NCBI GenBank assembly: GCA_902478785.1
Contig: CABSMJ010000004.1
Coordinates: 120,571-184,570, forward strand
From: an uncultured Oscillospiraceae bacterium
GTDB taxonomy: Bacteria > Bacillota > Clostridia > Oscillospirales > Oscillospiraceae
Length of the DNA: 64,000 nt
Direction of reading: 5' to 3'
Made by a program: the position numbers and the translations under genes. Under the pieces are notes generated by a model. It worked only from the letters and a program-made list of their open reading frames with translations, was not told the origin of the DNA and did no database searches. Shown in pieces: positions 33,675 to 42,054 of the stretch (position 1 is the first letter of the stretch; each line of letters begins with the position of its first letter).

Positions 33675-34673
33675 ATGAAAAAGAAATGGACTGCACTGCT
33701 GCTGACCGGGGCCATGGCCCTGTCCCTGACCGCCTGCGGCGGCCAGACCACCACTACGTCCTCCGGCTCCTCCGGCGAGACCGGCTCCGGGGATGCCACC
33801 TATACCGTGGGCATCTGCCAGCTGGCGCCCCACGACGCCCTGGACGCCGCCACGCAGGGCTTCAAAGATGCCCTGACCGAGGCCCTGGGCGACAAGGTGG
33901 AGTTCAAGGAGGGCAACGCCGGCGGCGAGGCCAACAACTGCACCACCATCATCGACGGCTTCCTGTCTGAGGGCGTGGACCTGATCCTGGCCAACGCCAC
34001 CGCCTCCCTGACCGCCGCCGCCTCCGCCACCGCCGACATTCCCATCCTGGGCACCGCCATCACCAACTACGGCGTGGCGCTGAACTTGGACAGCACTGAG
34101 GACAAGGTTCTGGGCGGCAACATCTCCGGCACCTCCGACCTGGCGCCTCTGGACCAGCAGGCCCAGCTCCTGCAGGAGATGTTCCCGGATGCGGAGAACG
34201 TGGGATTGCTCTACTGCTCCGCTGAGCCCAACTCCGTGTTCCAGGTGGACACCATCCAGGGCTACCTGGAGGACATGGGCTACACCTGCACCCAGTACGC
34301 CTTCACCGACGTCAATGACCTGGCCTCTGTGACCCAGACCGCCTGCGACGGCTCCGACGTCATCTACATCCCCACCGACAACACCGCCGCCAACAACACC
34401 GAGACCATCGCCAACGTGGTCCTGGCCGCCGGCGTGCCCGTCATCGCCGGTGAGTCCGGCATCTGCTCCGGCTGCGGCGTGGCCACGCTGTCCATCGACT
34501 ACTACGAGCTGGGCCAGATCACCGGCCAGATGGCCGTCAAGATCCTCACCGGCGAGGAGGACGTGTCCGAAATGGCCATTGCCTATGACACCACCCTCTC
34601 CAAGCTCTACAATGCCGACAACTGCAACGCCCTGGGCATCACCGTTCCCGAGGGCTACGAGCCTCTGGCCTGA
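33675..34673 (+). CDS. ABC transporter substrate-binding lipoprotein (PF04392/TrpX family), probably tyrosine/phenylalanine
   Basis: A 332-residue extracellular binding protein: lipoprotein signal with lipobox LTAC (Cys near residue 20), a Thr/Ser/Gly linker, then the ABC_sub_bind fold (TYTVGICQLAPHDALDAATQ near 42, ILGTAITNYGVALNLDSTED near 120, PTDNTAANNTETIANVVLAA near 235). It is a paralogue of the binding protein at 37133-38137. Start ATG 33675 follows GGAAGAAAACG. The leader peptide upstream suggests control by Tyr or Phe supply, so the ligand is probably an aromatic amino acid other than Trp; this is inference from regulation, not from the binding site. Confidence 0.88.
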   Translation: MKKKWTALLLTGAMALSLTACGGQTTTTSSGSSGETGSGDATYTVGICQLAPHDALDAATQGFKDALTEALGDKVEFKEGNAGGEANNCTTIIDGFLSEGVDLILANATASLTAAASATADIPILGTAITNYGVALNLDSTEDKVLGGNISGTSDLAPLDQQAQLLQEMFPDAENVGLLYCSAEPNSVFQVDTIQGYLEDMGYTCTQYAFTDVNDLASVTQTACDGSDVIYIPTDNTAANNTETIANVVLAAGVPVIAGESGICSGCGVATLSIDYYELGQITGQMAVKILTGEEDVSEMAIAYDTTLSKLYNADNCNALGITVPEGYEPLA

Positions 34674-34765
34674 GGATAGAGAGAACGGAAATGGCGGGGG
34701 GCTCAATGCCCCCGCCGCGTCCCGCCTGACGGGGCGATCTACCTGAACGATGTGGAGGAATCAAC

Positions 34766-35740
34766 GTGGACTTCCTGCTTACTTTTCTGCGCTCCATGCC
34801 CGGCGCCGTGGGCCAGGGGCTGATCTGGGGCATCATGGCCATCGGCGTCTATCTGACCTATAAGATCCTGGACGTGGCCGACCTGACGGTGGACGGCTCT
34901 CTGGCCACCGGCGGCGCCGTGTGCGCCCTTTTGACGGTCAACGGCGCCAACCCGGCCACGGCCCTGGTGTGCGCCGTGCTGGCGGGCATGCTGGCGGGCC
35001 TGGTGACAGGCCTGTTCCATACCGCCTGCGGCATCCCTGCCATTTTGTCCGGCATTTTGACCCAGCTGGCGCTGTACTCCATCAACCTGCGCATCATGGG
35101 CTGGGTCGGCTGGGGAGCGGACAACGGCACGAAGGCCACGCTGGCCGTCAGCGTGGACAAAAACCACCTGCTGGTCTCCTCCCGGTATATCCGGGAGATG
35201 GGGCTGCAAAATCCCCTGCTGCCCCTCGGCATCTTCGTGGTGGTGACCATCGTGGCCCTGTACTGGTTCTTCGGCACCGAGCTGGGCTCCTCCATCCGGG
35301 CCACCGGCGCCAACCGCTCCATGGCCCGGGCCCAGGGCATCAACACCGACTTCAACGTGGTGCTGGGGCTGATGATCTCCAACGGCCTGGTGGCTTTGGC
35401 CGGCGGCTTGCTGGCCCAGTATCAGGGCAGCTCCACCATCGACATGGGCCGCGGCGCCATCGTCATCGGCCTGGCGGCGGTCATCATCGGCGAGGTGATC
35501 TTCGGCAAGGTGTTCCACAACTTCAGCCTCAAGCTCTTTGCCGCCGTTCTGGGCGCCATCATCTACTACATCGTCATCCAGCTGGTGCTGCGCCTGGGTC
35601 TGGACACCAACGACCTGAAGCTGCTCACGGCGCTGGTAGTGGCGGTGTTCCTGGCCATTCCCTACTGGAAGGGCAAGTACTTCCGCGCCCGCATCAAGCC
35701 TGCGGGCAGCGCATCCGAGGGAGGGAATGGAAATGCTTGA
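34766..35740 (+). CDS. ABC transporter permease (TrpY-like)
   Basis: A 324-residue membrane subunit of the branched-chain-type permease fold (PF02653), with eight or more helices. It shows GLIWGIMAIGVYLTYKILDV near residue 19, DLTVDGSLATGGAVCALL near 39 and, in the cytoplasmic loop contacting the ATPase, GSSIRATGANRSMARAQGIN near 173. The start is GTG 34766, eight bases after TGGAGGAATC. It follows the binding-protein gene by 92 bases and overlaps the ATPase gene by 8 bases. Confidence 0.9.
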   Translation: MDFLLTFLRSMPGAVGQGLIWGIMAIGVYLTYKILDVADLTVDGSLATGGAVCALLTVNGANPATALVCAVLAGMLAGLVTGLFHTACGIPAILSGILTQLALYSINLRIMGWVGWGADNGTKATLAVSVDKNHLLVSSRYIREMGLQNPLLPLGIFVVVTIVALYWFFGTELGSSIRATGANRSMARAQGINTDFNVVLGLMISNGLVALAGGLLAQYQGSSTIDMGRGAIVIGLAAVIIGEVIFGKVFHNFSLKLFAAVLGAIIYYIVIQLVLRLGLDTNDLKLLTALVVAVFLAIPYWKGKYFRARIKPAGSASEGGNGNA

Positions 35741-36524
35741 GCTGAAAAACATCTACAAGACCTTCAACCCCGGCACCGTCAACGCCAAGATGGCCCTGGA
35801 GGACCTGAACCTGACGCTGAACGAGGGGGACTTCGTCACGGTCATCGGCGGCAACGGCGCGGGAAAATCCACCATGCTCAACGCCGTGGCCGGTGCCTTC
35901 CCCGTGGACGCGGGCACCATCACCATCGACGGCCAGAACGTGACGGGCCTGCCGGAGTACAAGCGGGCGGCCTTCATCGGAAGGGTGTTCCAGGACCCCA
36001 TGATGGGCACCGCCGCCACCATGCAGATCGAAGAAAATCTGGCCCTGGCCGCCCGGCGGGGCCAGCGCCGGGGCCTGCGCTGGGGCATTACCCGCACGGA
36101 GCGGGAGGACTACCGGGAGCTGCTGCGGACGTTGGATCTGGGCCTGGAGGACCGGATGACTGCCAAGGTGGGTCTCCTTTCCGGCGGCCAGCGCCAGGCG
36201 CTGACGCTGCTGATGGCCGCCCTGAAGCGCCCCAAGCTCTTGCTGCTGGATGAGCACACCGCGGCCCTGGACCCCAAGACCGCCGCCAAGGTCCTCTCCC
36301 TCTCCGACCAGATCGTGGAGGAAAACGGCCTGACCACCCTGATGGTCACCCACAATATGCGGGACGCCATCGCCCACGGCAACCGCCTCATCATGATGAA
36401 CGGGGGCCGGGTGGTGCTGGACATCGCCGGGGAGGAGAAAAAGCGCCTGACGGTGGAGGACCTGCTCAACCGCTTCACCGCCGTGGGCGGCGAGATGCCC
36501 TCGGACCGGACTATTCTGGGATAA
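35733..36524 (+). CDS. ABC transporter ATP-binding protein (TrpZ-like)
   Basis: A 263-residue ATPase with Walker A TVIGGNGAGKSTMLNAVAG near residue 36, signature LLSGGQRQALTLLMA near 148, Walker B KLLLLDEHTAALDPKTA near 168 and switch His in MVTHNMRDAI near 206. The DEHTAALDP form is typical of this importer family and is shared with the paralogue at 39134-39898. I start at ATG 35733 (MLELKNIYK), matching the paralogue's start; ATG 35727 lies too close to GAGGGAGGG. It ends the first importer operon. Confidence 0.93.
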   Translation: MLELKNIYKTFNPGTVNAKMALEDLNLTLNEGDFVTVIGGNGAGKSTMLNAVAGAFPVDAGTITIDGQNVTGLPEYKRAAFIGRVFQDPMMGTAATMQIEENLALAARRGQRRGLRWGITRTEREDYRELLRTLDLGLEDRMTAKVGLLSGGQRQALTLLMAALKRPKLLLLDEHTAALDPKTAAKVLSLSDQIVEENGLTTLMVTHNMRDAIAHGNRLIMMNGGRVVLDIAGEEKKRLTVEDLLNRFTAVGGEMPSDRTILG

Positions 36525-36632
36525 ATGCACCACTGCCGCTGTCTGGGCGGGCTTCGCTTTGGCGGAGTCCCCCCGGCGGGCAGGGGATGCCTGACCTGTG
36601 TTCGTAGGAGACGAGCAGGCAAAAATGGGCCC

Positions 36633-36957
36633 TTGACAACGGCGGCAGAGCGTGCTATGATGCAAACCAATCAAGAAAAACCAGCGAGGAAGAGAAGTAG
36701 CCGGCGGGCAAACCGCACAGAGAGCCGTGGATGGTGGGATCACGGCGGGGGCGTCACCGGGGAATGGACTTCTGAGGGCAGGGCGAACGCCGCTTGACGG
36801 TCAGTAGCTGCTGACGGGGACCGCACCCGTTACCAGGGCGGCGCGCATGACGGTGCGCGGAATGAGCGGGCGCAACGCGCCAATATGGGTGGTACCGCAG
36901 GAAGATTCAGTCTTGTCCCATGTGTCGTAAGACATATGGAGCAGGGCTTTTTTTGTT
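36633..36957 (+). promoter_or_regulatory. T-box leader, specifier UGG (tryptophan)
   Basis: Promoter TTGACA (36633-36638), 17-base spacer, TATGAT (36656-36661), followed by a T-box RNA. Stem I closes with AGAAGT (36693-36698) and ACTTCT (36768-36773); the specifier loop reads GAA-TGG-A with TGG at 36765-36767. The AGAGAG motif and the terminal hairpin GCCGTG/CACGGC with GATGGTGGGAT are at 36719-36746. The T-box AATATGGGTGGTACCGCAGG (36882-36901) precedes a terminator with seven T (about 36911-36954). Uncharged tRNA-Trp would turn on the importer 180 bases downstream. The remaining parts of the 36525-37132 gap hold no supported gene. Confidence 0.88.
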
Positions 36958-37132
36958 GCGATTTTACAGCGGGCATCGGCCCGCAGAAGGGAGTGGAACA
37001 GGATGAAGCGAGTGGAGCGCCGATGGCGGCAGGGCCGGAAGAACCGTGCGGTTCACCGTCTCCCGGCCCCATTCCCGTTTGAGTCCCCTTTCCATTGGAA
37101 TAATTTCATGATTTGATAAGGAGTATATGACC

Positions 37133-38137
37133 ATGACTGCTATGAAAAAGTTGCTGTGCGCCGCTCTGGCGCTGACCTCCGCCGTGTCCCTGGCCGCCTG
37201 CGGCCAGAGCGCCTCCACCGCCTCCTCCCAGGGGGAGGGCGAGGGCGTCACCTATAAGATCGGCATCTCCCAGTACGGCGAGCACGCCTCCCTGGACAAC
37301 TGCCGGGAGGGCTTCCTGGAGGGCCTGCGCCAAGCGGGTCTGGTGGAGGGCGAGAATCTGGAGGTCATGTATGAGAACGCCCACTTTGACGACGACATGA
37401 CCACCCAGATCGGCGAGACCTTCTCCGCCGCCAACGTGGACCTGATGGTGGGCATCGCCACCAACTCCGCTGTGGCCTGCTACAACGCCGCTGAGGACAA
37501 GGACATCCCGGTGATCTTCACCGCCATTACCGACCCGGTGGGCGCGCACCTGGACTCCGGCAACATCACCGGCACCTCCGACGTGCTGCCGGTGGAGGGC
37601 CAGCTCCAGCTGATCCGGGCCCTGCAGCCTGAGGCCGACACAATCGGCATCATCTACACCACCAGCGAGCCCAACTCCGTCTACTCCGTGGGTGTCTACG
37701 AGGAGATGGCTGCGGACTACGGCTTCACCATCGAGTCCATCGGCGTGGCCGCCCAGGAGGAGGTCACCCAGGCGGTGGACACCCTGCTGTCCCGGGGCGT
37801 GGACTGCCTGTCCAACCTGACGGACAACAACGTGGTGGGTGTGCTGCCGGCCATTCTGGAAAAGACCGACGCGGCGGGCATTCCCGTCTATGGCTCTGAG
37901 ATCGAGCAGGTGAAGAACGGCTGCGTGGCCGGCGCGGGCCTGGACTATGTCCAGCTGGGCATCCAGACGGGCCTGATGGCCGCCAAGGTTCTCAAAGGCG
38001 AAGCCACCTGCCAGGACCTGCCCTATGAGATCATCGAGAACTATGGGCTGTATATCAACTCTGACGCCCTCAATGCCCTGGGCATCACCGTCCCCGAGGA
38101 CATCGCCGCTCAGGCCCAGGAGTGCGCCGGTCAGTAA
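37133..38137 (+). CDS. trpX: Tryptophan ABC transporter substrate-binding lipoprotein
   Basis: A 334-residue binding protein with a lipoprotein signal (lipobox LAAC, Cys near residue 22) and the PF04392 fold (TYKIGISQYGEHASLDNCRE near 40, PVIFTAITDPVGAHLDSGNI near 122, IYTTSEPNSVYSVGVYEEMA near 172). Family members TrpX bind tryptophan and are often under Trp T-box control, as here. ATG 37133 has AAGGAG 9 bases upstream; an ATG six bases earlier is too close. It shares layout and motifs with the binding protein at 33675-34673. Confidence 0.88.
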   Translation: MTAMKKLLCAALALTSAVSLAACGQSASTASSQGEGEGVTYKIGISQYGEHASLDNCREGFLEGLRQAGLVEGENLEVMYENAHFDDDMTTQIGETFSAANVDLMVGIATNSAVACYNAAEDKDIPVIFTAITDPVGAHLDSGNITGTSDVLPVEGQLQLIRALQPEADTIGIIYTTSEPNSVYSVGVYEEMAADYGFTIESIGVAAQEEVTQAVDTLLSRGVDCLSNLTDNNVVGVLPAILEKTDAAGIPVYGSEIEQVKNGCVAGAGLDYVQLGIQTGLMAAKVLKGEATCQDLPYEIIENYGLYINSDALNALGITVPEDIAAQAQECAGQ

Positions 38138-38205
38138 GCGCTCCCTTTTCTCGCCGGGCCGCCAGGCCCGCAGTATGATTCTTTGAAGCAAGGAGGGGTT
38201 CCCAC

Positions 38206-39141
38206 ATGGCGGACCTGCTCATCAGCACCCTGACTCAGGGCCTGATCTATGCCATGGTTTCCTATGGCGTCTATATCACCTATTCCATTCTGGACTTTCC
38301 CGATCTGGGGGTGGACGGCACCTTCCCCCTGGGAGCTGCCGTCACCGCGCTGCTGCTGACCCGGGGCACGGACCCCTGGCTGACGCTGCTCATCGCCCTG
38401 GTGGTAGGCGCATTGGTTGGACTGTTCACGGGCCTGGTCCATGTGCGCCTGAAGGTGCGCAACCTGCTGGCGGGCATCATCACCATGACGGCCCTTTACT
38501 CCGTCAACCTCCAGATCGCCGGCTCCAACCTGACCATCGACCGGGCCATGGACACCATCTTCACCTCCGCGCCCACCATGGCGGTGCTGGGCGGCCTGAG
38601 CATGTCCGGGCGGAAGCTGGTGGTGTCTCTGGTGCTGGCGGTGGTGGCGAAGCTGCTGCTGGACGCCTATTTCAAGACCAAGTCGGGACTGCTGCTGCGG
38701 GCGGTGGGTGACAACGCCACGCTGGTCACCTCCCTTGCCAAGGACCGGGGCAGCATGAAGATCCTGGGACTCATGATCTCCAACGCCCTGGTGGCCCTGG
38801 GCGGGTGCATCGTCTGCCACGACCAGCGCAGCTACTCCGCCACCATGGGCACGGGCCAGCTGGTCTACGGCCTGGCGGCAGTCATCATCGGCGTGTCCGC
38901 CTTCCGGTGGTATGAGAACTCCGGCGCCGCCCGGCGGCTGCGGGAGGTCAAGGGGCTGCGGTTCCTGGCCCTGCCCCGGGGCACCACCGCCGTGGTGGTG
39001 GGCAGCATCCTCTATAAGTTCTGCATCCAGATGGCCATGCTGCTGGTGCCCTCCAGCTTGATGAAGCTGGTGACGGCGGCGCTGTTCTTGCTGGTGCTGG
39101 TGGCCTCTGGCCGGAAGGGAGAGGAGATCATCCATGCTTGA
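38206..39141 (+). CDS. trpY: Tryptophan ABC transporter permease
   Basis: A 311-residue membrane subunit with eight or more helices, starting LLISTLTQGLIYAMVSYGVY, then DFPDLGVDGTFPLGAAVTAL near residue 30 and the loop LLLRAVGDNATLVTSLAKDR near 163. It is a clear paralogue of the permease at 34766-35740. Start ATG follows AAGGAGGGGTTCCCAC. It overlaps the ATPase gene by 8 bases, the same overlap as in the first operon, so the two operons probably arose by duplication. Confidence 0.9.
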   Translation: MADLLISTLTQGLIYAMVSYGVYITYSILDFPDLGVDGTFPLGAAVTALLLTRGTDPWLTLLIALVVGALVGLFTGLVHVRLKVRNLLAGIITMTALYSVNLQIAGSNLTIDRAMDTIFTSAPTMAVLGGLSMSGRKLVVSLVLAVVAKLLLDAYFKTKSGLLLRAVGDNATLVTSLAKDRGSMKILGLMISNALVALGGCIVCHDQRSYSATMGTGQLVYGLAAVIIGVSAFRWYENSGAARRLREVKGLRFLALPRGTTAVVVGSILYKFCIQMAMLLVPSSLMKLVTAALFLLVLVASGRKGEEIIHA

Positions 39142-39898
39142 GGTACGGGATATCACAAAGATCTATAACGCCGGGGCGGAGACGGAGATGAAGCTCTTCG
39201 ACCATTTCAGCCTCACCGTGGAGAAGGGACAGTTCGTCTCCATCGTGGGGGGCAACGGCTCCGGCAAGACCTCGCTTTTGAATATCATCTGCGGCTCCAT
39301 CCCCATCGAGGGAGGCGACGTGCTGGTGGGCGGCAAGAGCATCGCAAAGCTCAAGGACTATCAGCGCTACGCCACCATGGGCCGGGTGTATCAGGACCCG
39401 TCTGCGGGCACCTGCCCCAGTCTGACGGTGCTGGAGAACCTGTCCCTGGCGGACAATAAGGGCAAGTCCTTTGGCCTGGGCCGGGCCGTGGACAAGCGGC
39501 GGACGGACTTCTACCGCCAGCAGCTCCAGACTCTGGGCCTGGGGCTGGAGGATAAGCTGGACGTACGAATGGGCGCTCTCTCCGGCGGCCAGCGCCAGGC
39601 GGTGGCTCTGCTGATGGCCACCATGACGCCGCTGGAGTTTTTGATCCTGGATGAGCACACGGCGGCCCTGGACCCCAAGACCGCAGAGATCATCATGGAG
39701 CTGACGGGCCAGATGGTCCGGGAAAAGCACCTGACGGCCATGATGGTGACCCACAATATGCGCTATGCCGTCACCTACGGGGACCGGCTGCTGATGATGA
39801 ACCGGGGCCATGTGGTCCTGGACCGGACAGGGGAGGAGAAGGCCCACACCACCGCCGGAGAGCTGATGGAGACCTTCCAGCGTCTGGGCCAGTCCTGA
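39134..39898 (+). CDS. trpZ: Tryptophan ABC transporter ATP-binding protein
   Basis: A 254-residue ATPase with Walker A SIVGGNGSGKTSLLNIICG near residue 38, signature ALSGGQRQAVALLMA near 150, Walker B FLILDEHTAALDPKTAE near 172 and switch His in MVTHNMRYAV. It is closest in layout to the ATPase at 35733-36524. Start ATG 39134 follows GGAGAGGAGATCATCC. A terminator directly downstream ends the T-box-controlled operon. Confidence 0.93.
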   Translation: MLEVRDITKIYNAGAETEMKLFDHFSLTVEKGQFVSIVGGNGSGKTSLLNIICGSIPIEGGDVLVGGKSIAKLKDYQRYATMGRVYQDPSAGTCPSLTVLENLSLADNKGKSFGLGRAVDKRRTDFYRQQLQTLGLGLEDKLDVRMGALSGGQRQAVALLMATMTPLEFLILDEHTAALDPKTAEIIMELTGQMVREKHLTAMMVTHNMRYAVTYGDRLLMMNRGHVVLDRTGEEKAHTTAGELMETFQRLGQS

Positions 39899-39920
39899 GC
39901 GCTTCCCAAAACCATGTCAA

Positions 39921-39956
39921 AGCGGACCTTGCCGGGAGGCAAGGTCCGCTTTTTTG
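39921..39956 (+). terminator. Terminator of trpXYZ operon
   Basis: AGCGGACCTTGCC / GGCAAGGTCCGCT, 13-bp stem followed by six T. Confidence 0.92.
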
Positions 39957-40112
39957 CGCAAAGAGCGGGAAAAACAGGCAAAAAGCTGGAAAATTTGGGG
40001 AAAAGCCCCTTTACCCCAGGACCTTTGTCGGCGTATAATGAAATAAATGTAAGAACCGGCTCAGATGCCGAGACCGCCGGGCGGCAAGGGCCCGGCAGGA
40101 GGAGGAAACGGG

Positions 40113-41078
40113 ATGAAAAAGGCTTGGCTTTACATTGTGGTGGCCACGGTGCTGTTCAGCAGCATGGAGACCATGCTCAAATTCGTGTCGGGACAGTTCA
40201 ATCCCATCCAGCTGACCTTTGGCCGCTTTCTGGTGGGCGGCTTGGTGCTGCTGCCGGTGGCCCTGCGGACCCTTCGGCGCCGGGGGGCGAAGCTGGACGG
40301 CAAGTCCATCGCCTACTTCGCCCTGTTGGGCTTTCTGGGCGTAGCGCTGAGTATGTCCTTTTATCAGATGGCGGTGACCCGGATTCCCGCCTCCGTGGTG
40401 GCGGTGCTGTTCAGCAGCAACCCGCTGTTTGTCGCCCTGCTGGCCTTCTTGCTGCTGCGGGAGCCCCTGGGCCGCAACCAGGTGGCGGGATTGCTGCTGG
40501 ACATCGTGGGCATCGTGGTCATCGTGCTGCCGGACCGGGACTCCCTGGACGGCTTGGGCCTTTTTTGTATCTTTGCGTCCACACTGCTCTTTGCCTTCTA
40601 CGGCGTGTGCGGCAAGCGCAAGTGCCAGGAGTTCGGCGGTGTGGTGGTCACCTGCATGAGCTTTCTGCTGGGCAGCGCAGTGATGATCGTTCTGGCGGCC
40701 CTGAGCCACATCCCGGCTTTGTCCGCGGCGCTGACCGGGGCGGGCCTGGAGCTTTTTGCTGACATCCCCTTCTTCACCGGCTATACCCTCTCGGCCCTGC
40801 CTGTGGTGCTCTATACCTTCCTGGGAGTCACCGGCCTGGGCTATACCTGCTATTTCCTGACCATGGAGGTGGCCTCCACCCACGAGGCCTCCTTGGTGTT
40901 CTTCTTCAAGCCGGCCCTGGCGCCGGTACTGGCCTGGCTCATCCTGGGGGAGCAGATCGCCGGCAACATGGTGGCGGGCATCGTGCTCATCCTGGCGGGC
41001 TCGCTGCTGTCCCTGCTGCCCTGGCTGCGGTCCCTGGCCCAGGGGAGAAAAGAGAGGGCATTGGAGGAGCAAAAGTAA
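40113..41078 (+). CDS. EamA/DMT family transporter
   Basis: A 321-residue membrane protein with ten helices in two EamA repeats, typical of drug/metabolite exporters. Family features are seen at AWLYIVVATVLFSSMETMLK (residue 4), ALLGFLGVALSMSFYQMAVT near 70 and, in the second half, PVVLYTFLGVTGLGYTCYFL near 230 with PALAPVLAWLILGEQIAGNM near 268. Substrates range from amino acids to sugars and cannot be predicted. Start ATG 40113 is preceded by AGGAGGAGGAAACGGG. It is transcribed alone, with its own terminator. Confidence 0.92.
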   Translation: MKKAWLYIVVATVLFSSMETMLKFVSGQFNPIQLTFGRFLVGGLVLLPVALRTLRRRGAKLDGKSIAYFALLGFLGVALSMSFYQMAVTRIPASVVAVLFSSNPLFVALLAFLLLREPLGRNQVAGLLLDIVGIVVIVLPDRDSLDGLGLFCIFASTLLFAFYGVCGKRKCQEFGGVVVTCMSFLLGSAVMIVLAALSHIPALSAALTGAGLELFADIPFFTGYTLSALPVVLYTFLGVTGLGYTCYFLTMEVASTHEASLVFFFKPALAPVLAWLILGEQIAGNMVAGIVLILAGSLLSLLPWLRSLAQGRKERALEEQK

Positions 41079-41103
41079 TTTTTTAGGAGCACGCTCTCTC
41101 AAA

Positions 41104-41136
41104 AGAGCCGCCGGTGTATCCGGCGGCTCTTTTTTG
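41104..41136 (+). terminator. Terminator of EamA gene
   Basis: AGAGCCGCCGG / CCGGCGGCTCT stem followed by T-run. Confidence 0.92.
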
Positions 41137-41201
41137 CCCGGAAGAGGGGCGGGAGCGGTGTATTTTTGCCAAAGACAGCTTCCGGGGGAGGCCTCCCTGC
41201 A

Positions 41202-41375
41202 TTGACAGCGAGCTATAACCCTGTTATGATAATAAAAATGCGTCCTCAATGGGGAGGTAAACGATTTTCCTTCTGCCAAAGAGGACGGATTGGACCTTTC
41301 GCCTGAAGAGCACGGAGGGAAGGACCCACCGCTGTGCCGTCCGTGGGGCAGCGGCGGTGAAAAGGAGACACAAGG
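41202..41375 (+). promoter_or_regulatory. Promoter and long leader of the isomerase-kinase operon
   Basis: TTGACA (41202-41207), 17-base spacer, TATGAT (41225-41230). The leader of about 135 bases contains CGTCCTC and GAGGACG arms (about 41241-41288) that can pair, and further GC-rich hairpins, but no T-run terminator. The ribosome site AAAAGGAGACACAAGG stands before ATG 41376. Confidence 0.65.
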
Positions 41376-42050
41376 ATGAAAAGATCGCAGATCAACCGCC
41401 TGATCGAGGAGACCATGGCGTGGCTGGAGCAGCGGCAGGTGGTGCTGCCGCCCTTTGCCCGCTGGACGCCGGAGGAGTGGGCGGAAAAGGACCACAGCTA
41501 CGATGAGATTCGGGCCAATATGCTGGGCTGGGACGTGACGGACTACGGCCGGGGGGACTTTGGCCGGGTGGGGCTGCTGCTGTTCACCATCCGCAACGGC
41601 AACCTCCAGGACAGCCGCTACGCCAAGCCCTACGCGGAAAAGCTGCTGGTGTCCCGGGAGGGACAGCTTTCCCCCAACCACTTCCACTGGCACAAGATGG
41701 AGGACATCATCAACCGGGGCGGCGGAGACCTGATGGTCCAGGTCTGGAACGCCACGGCGGAGGAGGAGCTGGGAAAGGACGATGTGACCGTGCGGCTGGA
41801 CGGCCATTTGACCACGGTGCCGGCAGGTACGGTGCTGGAGCTGCACCCGGGGGAGAGCATCACCATCCCGCCCCGCCTGTATCACGCCTTCTGGGGCCGG
41901 GGCGGCAACGTGCTGGCCTGGGAGGTATCCATGGTCAACGACGACAACACGGACAACCGATTTTACGAGCCCCAGGCCCGCTTCACCTCCATTGAGGAGG
42001 ACGAGCCTGCCCGGCACCTGCTGTGCAATGAATATCCGGAGGCCAGATAA
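41376..42050 (+). CDS. D-lyxose/D-mannose isomerase (cupin type)
   Basis: Cupin-fold aldose-ketose isomerase of the D-lyxose isomerase family, interconverting D-lyxose and D-xylulose and often D-mannose and D-fructose. The 224-residue protein shows SPNHFHWHKMEDIINRGGGD near residue 100, giving the manganese ligands His, His and Glu, and PRLYHAFWG near 168 giving the third His, along with TIPPRLYH. Start ATG 41376 follows AAAAGGAGACACAAGG. The gene just downstream is a fructokinase-like PfkB protein, so the pair could take mannose through fructose to fructose 6-phosphate, or lyxose through xylulose. Confidence 0.88.
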   Translation: MKRSQINRLIEETMAWLEQRQVVLPPFARWTPEEWAEKDHSYDEIRANMLGWDVTDYGRGDFGRVGLLLFTIRNGNLQDSRYAKPYAEKLLVSREGQLSPNHFHWHKMEDIINRGGGDLMVQVWNATAEEELGKDDVTVRLDGHLTTVPAGTVLELHPGESITIPPRLYHAFWGRGGNVLAWEVSMVNDDNTDNRFYEPQARFTSIEEDEPARHLLCNEYPEAR

Positions 42051-42054
42051 GGAA

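Noticed and set aside
41241..41340. A riboswitch before the D-lyxose/mannose isomerase gene
   Set aside because: Paired arms are visible but there is no terminator or sequestered ribosome site, so only a plain leader is reported.
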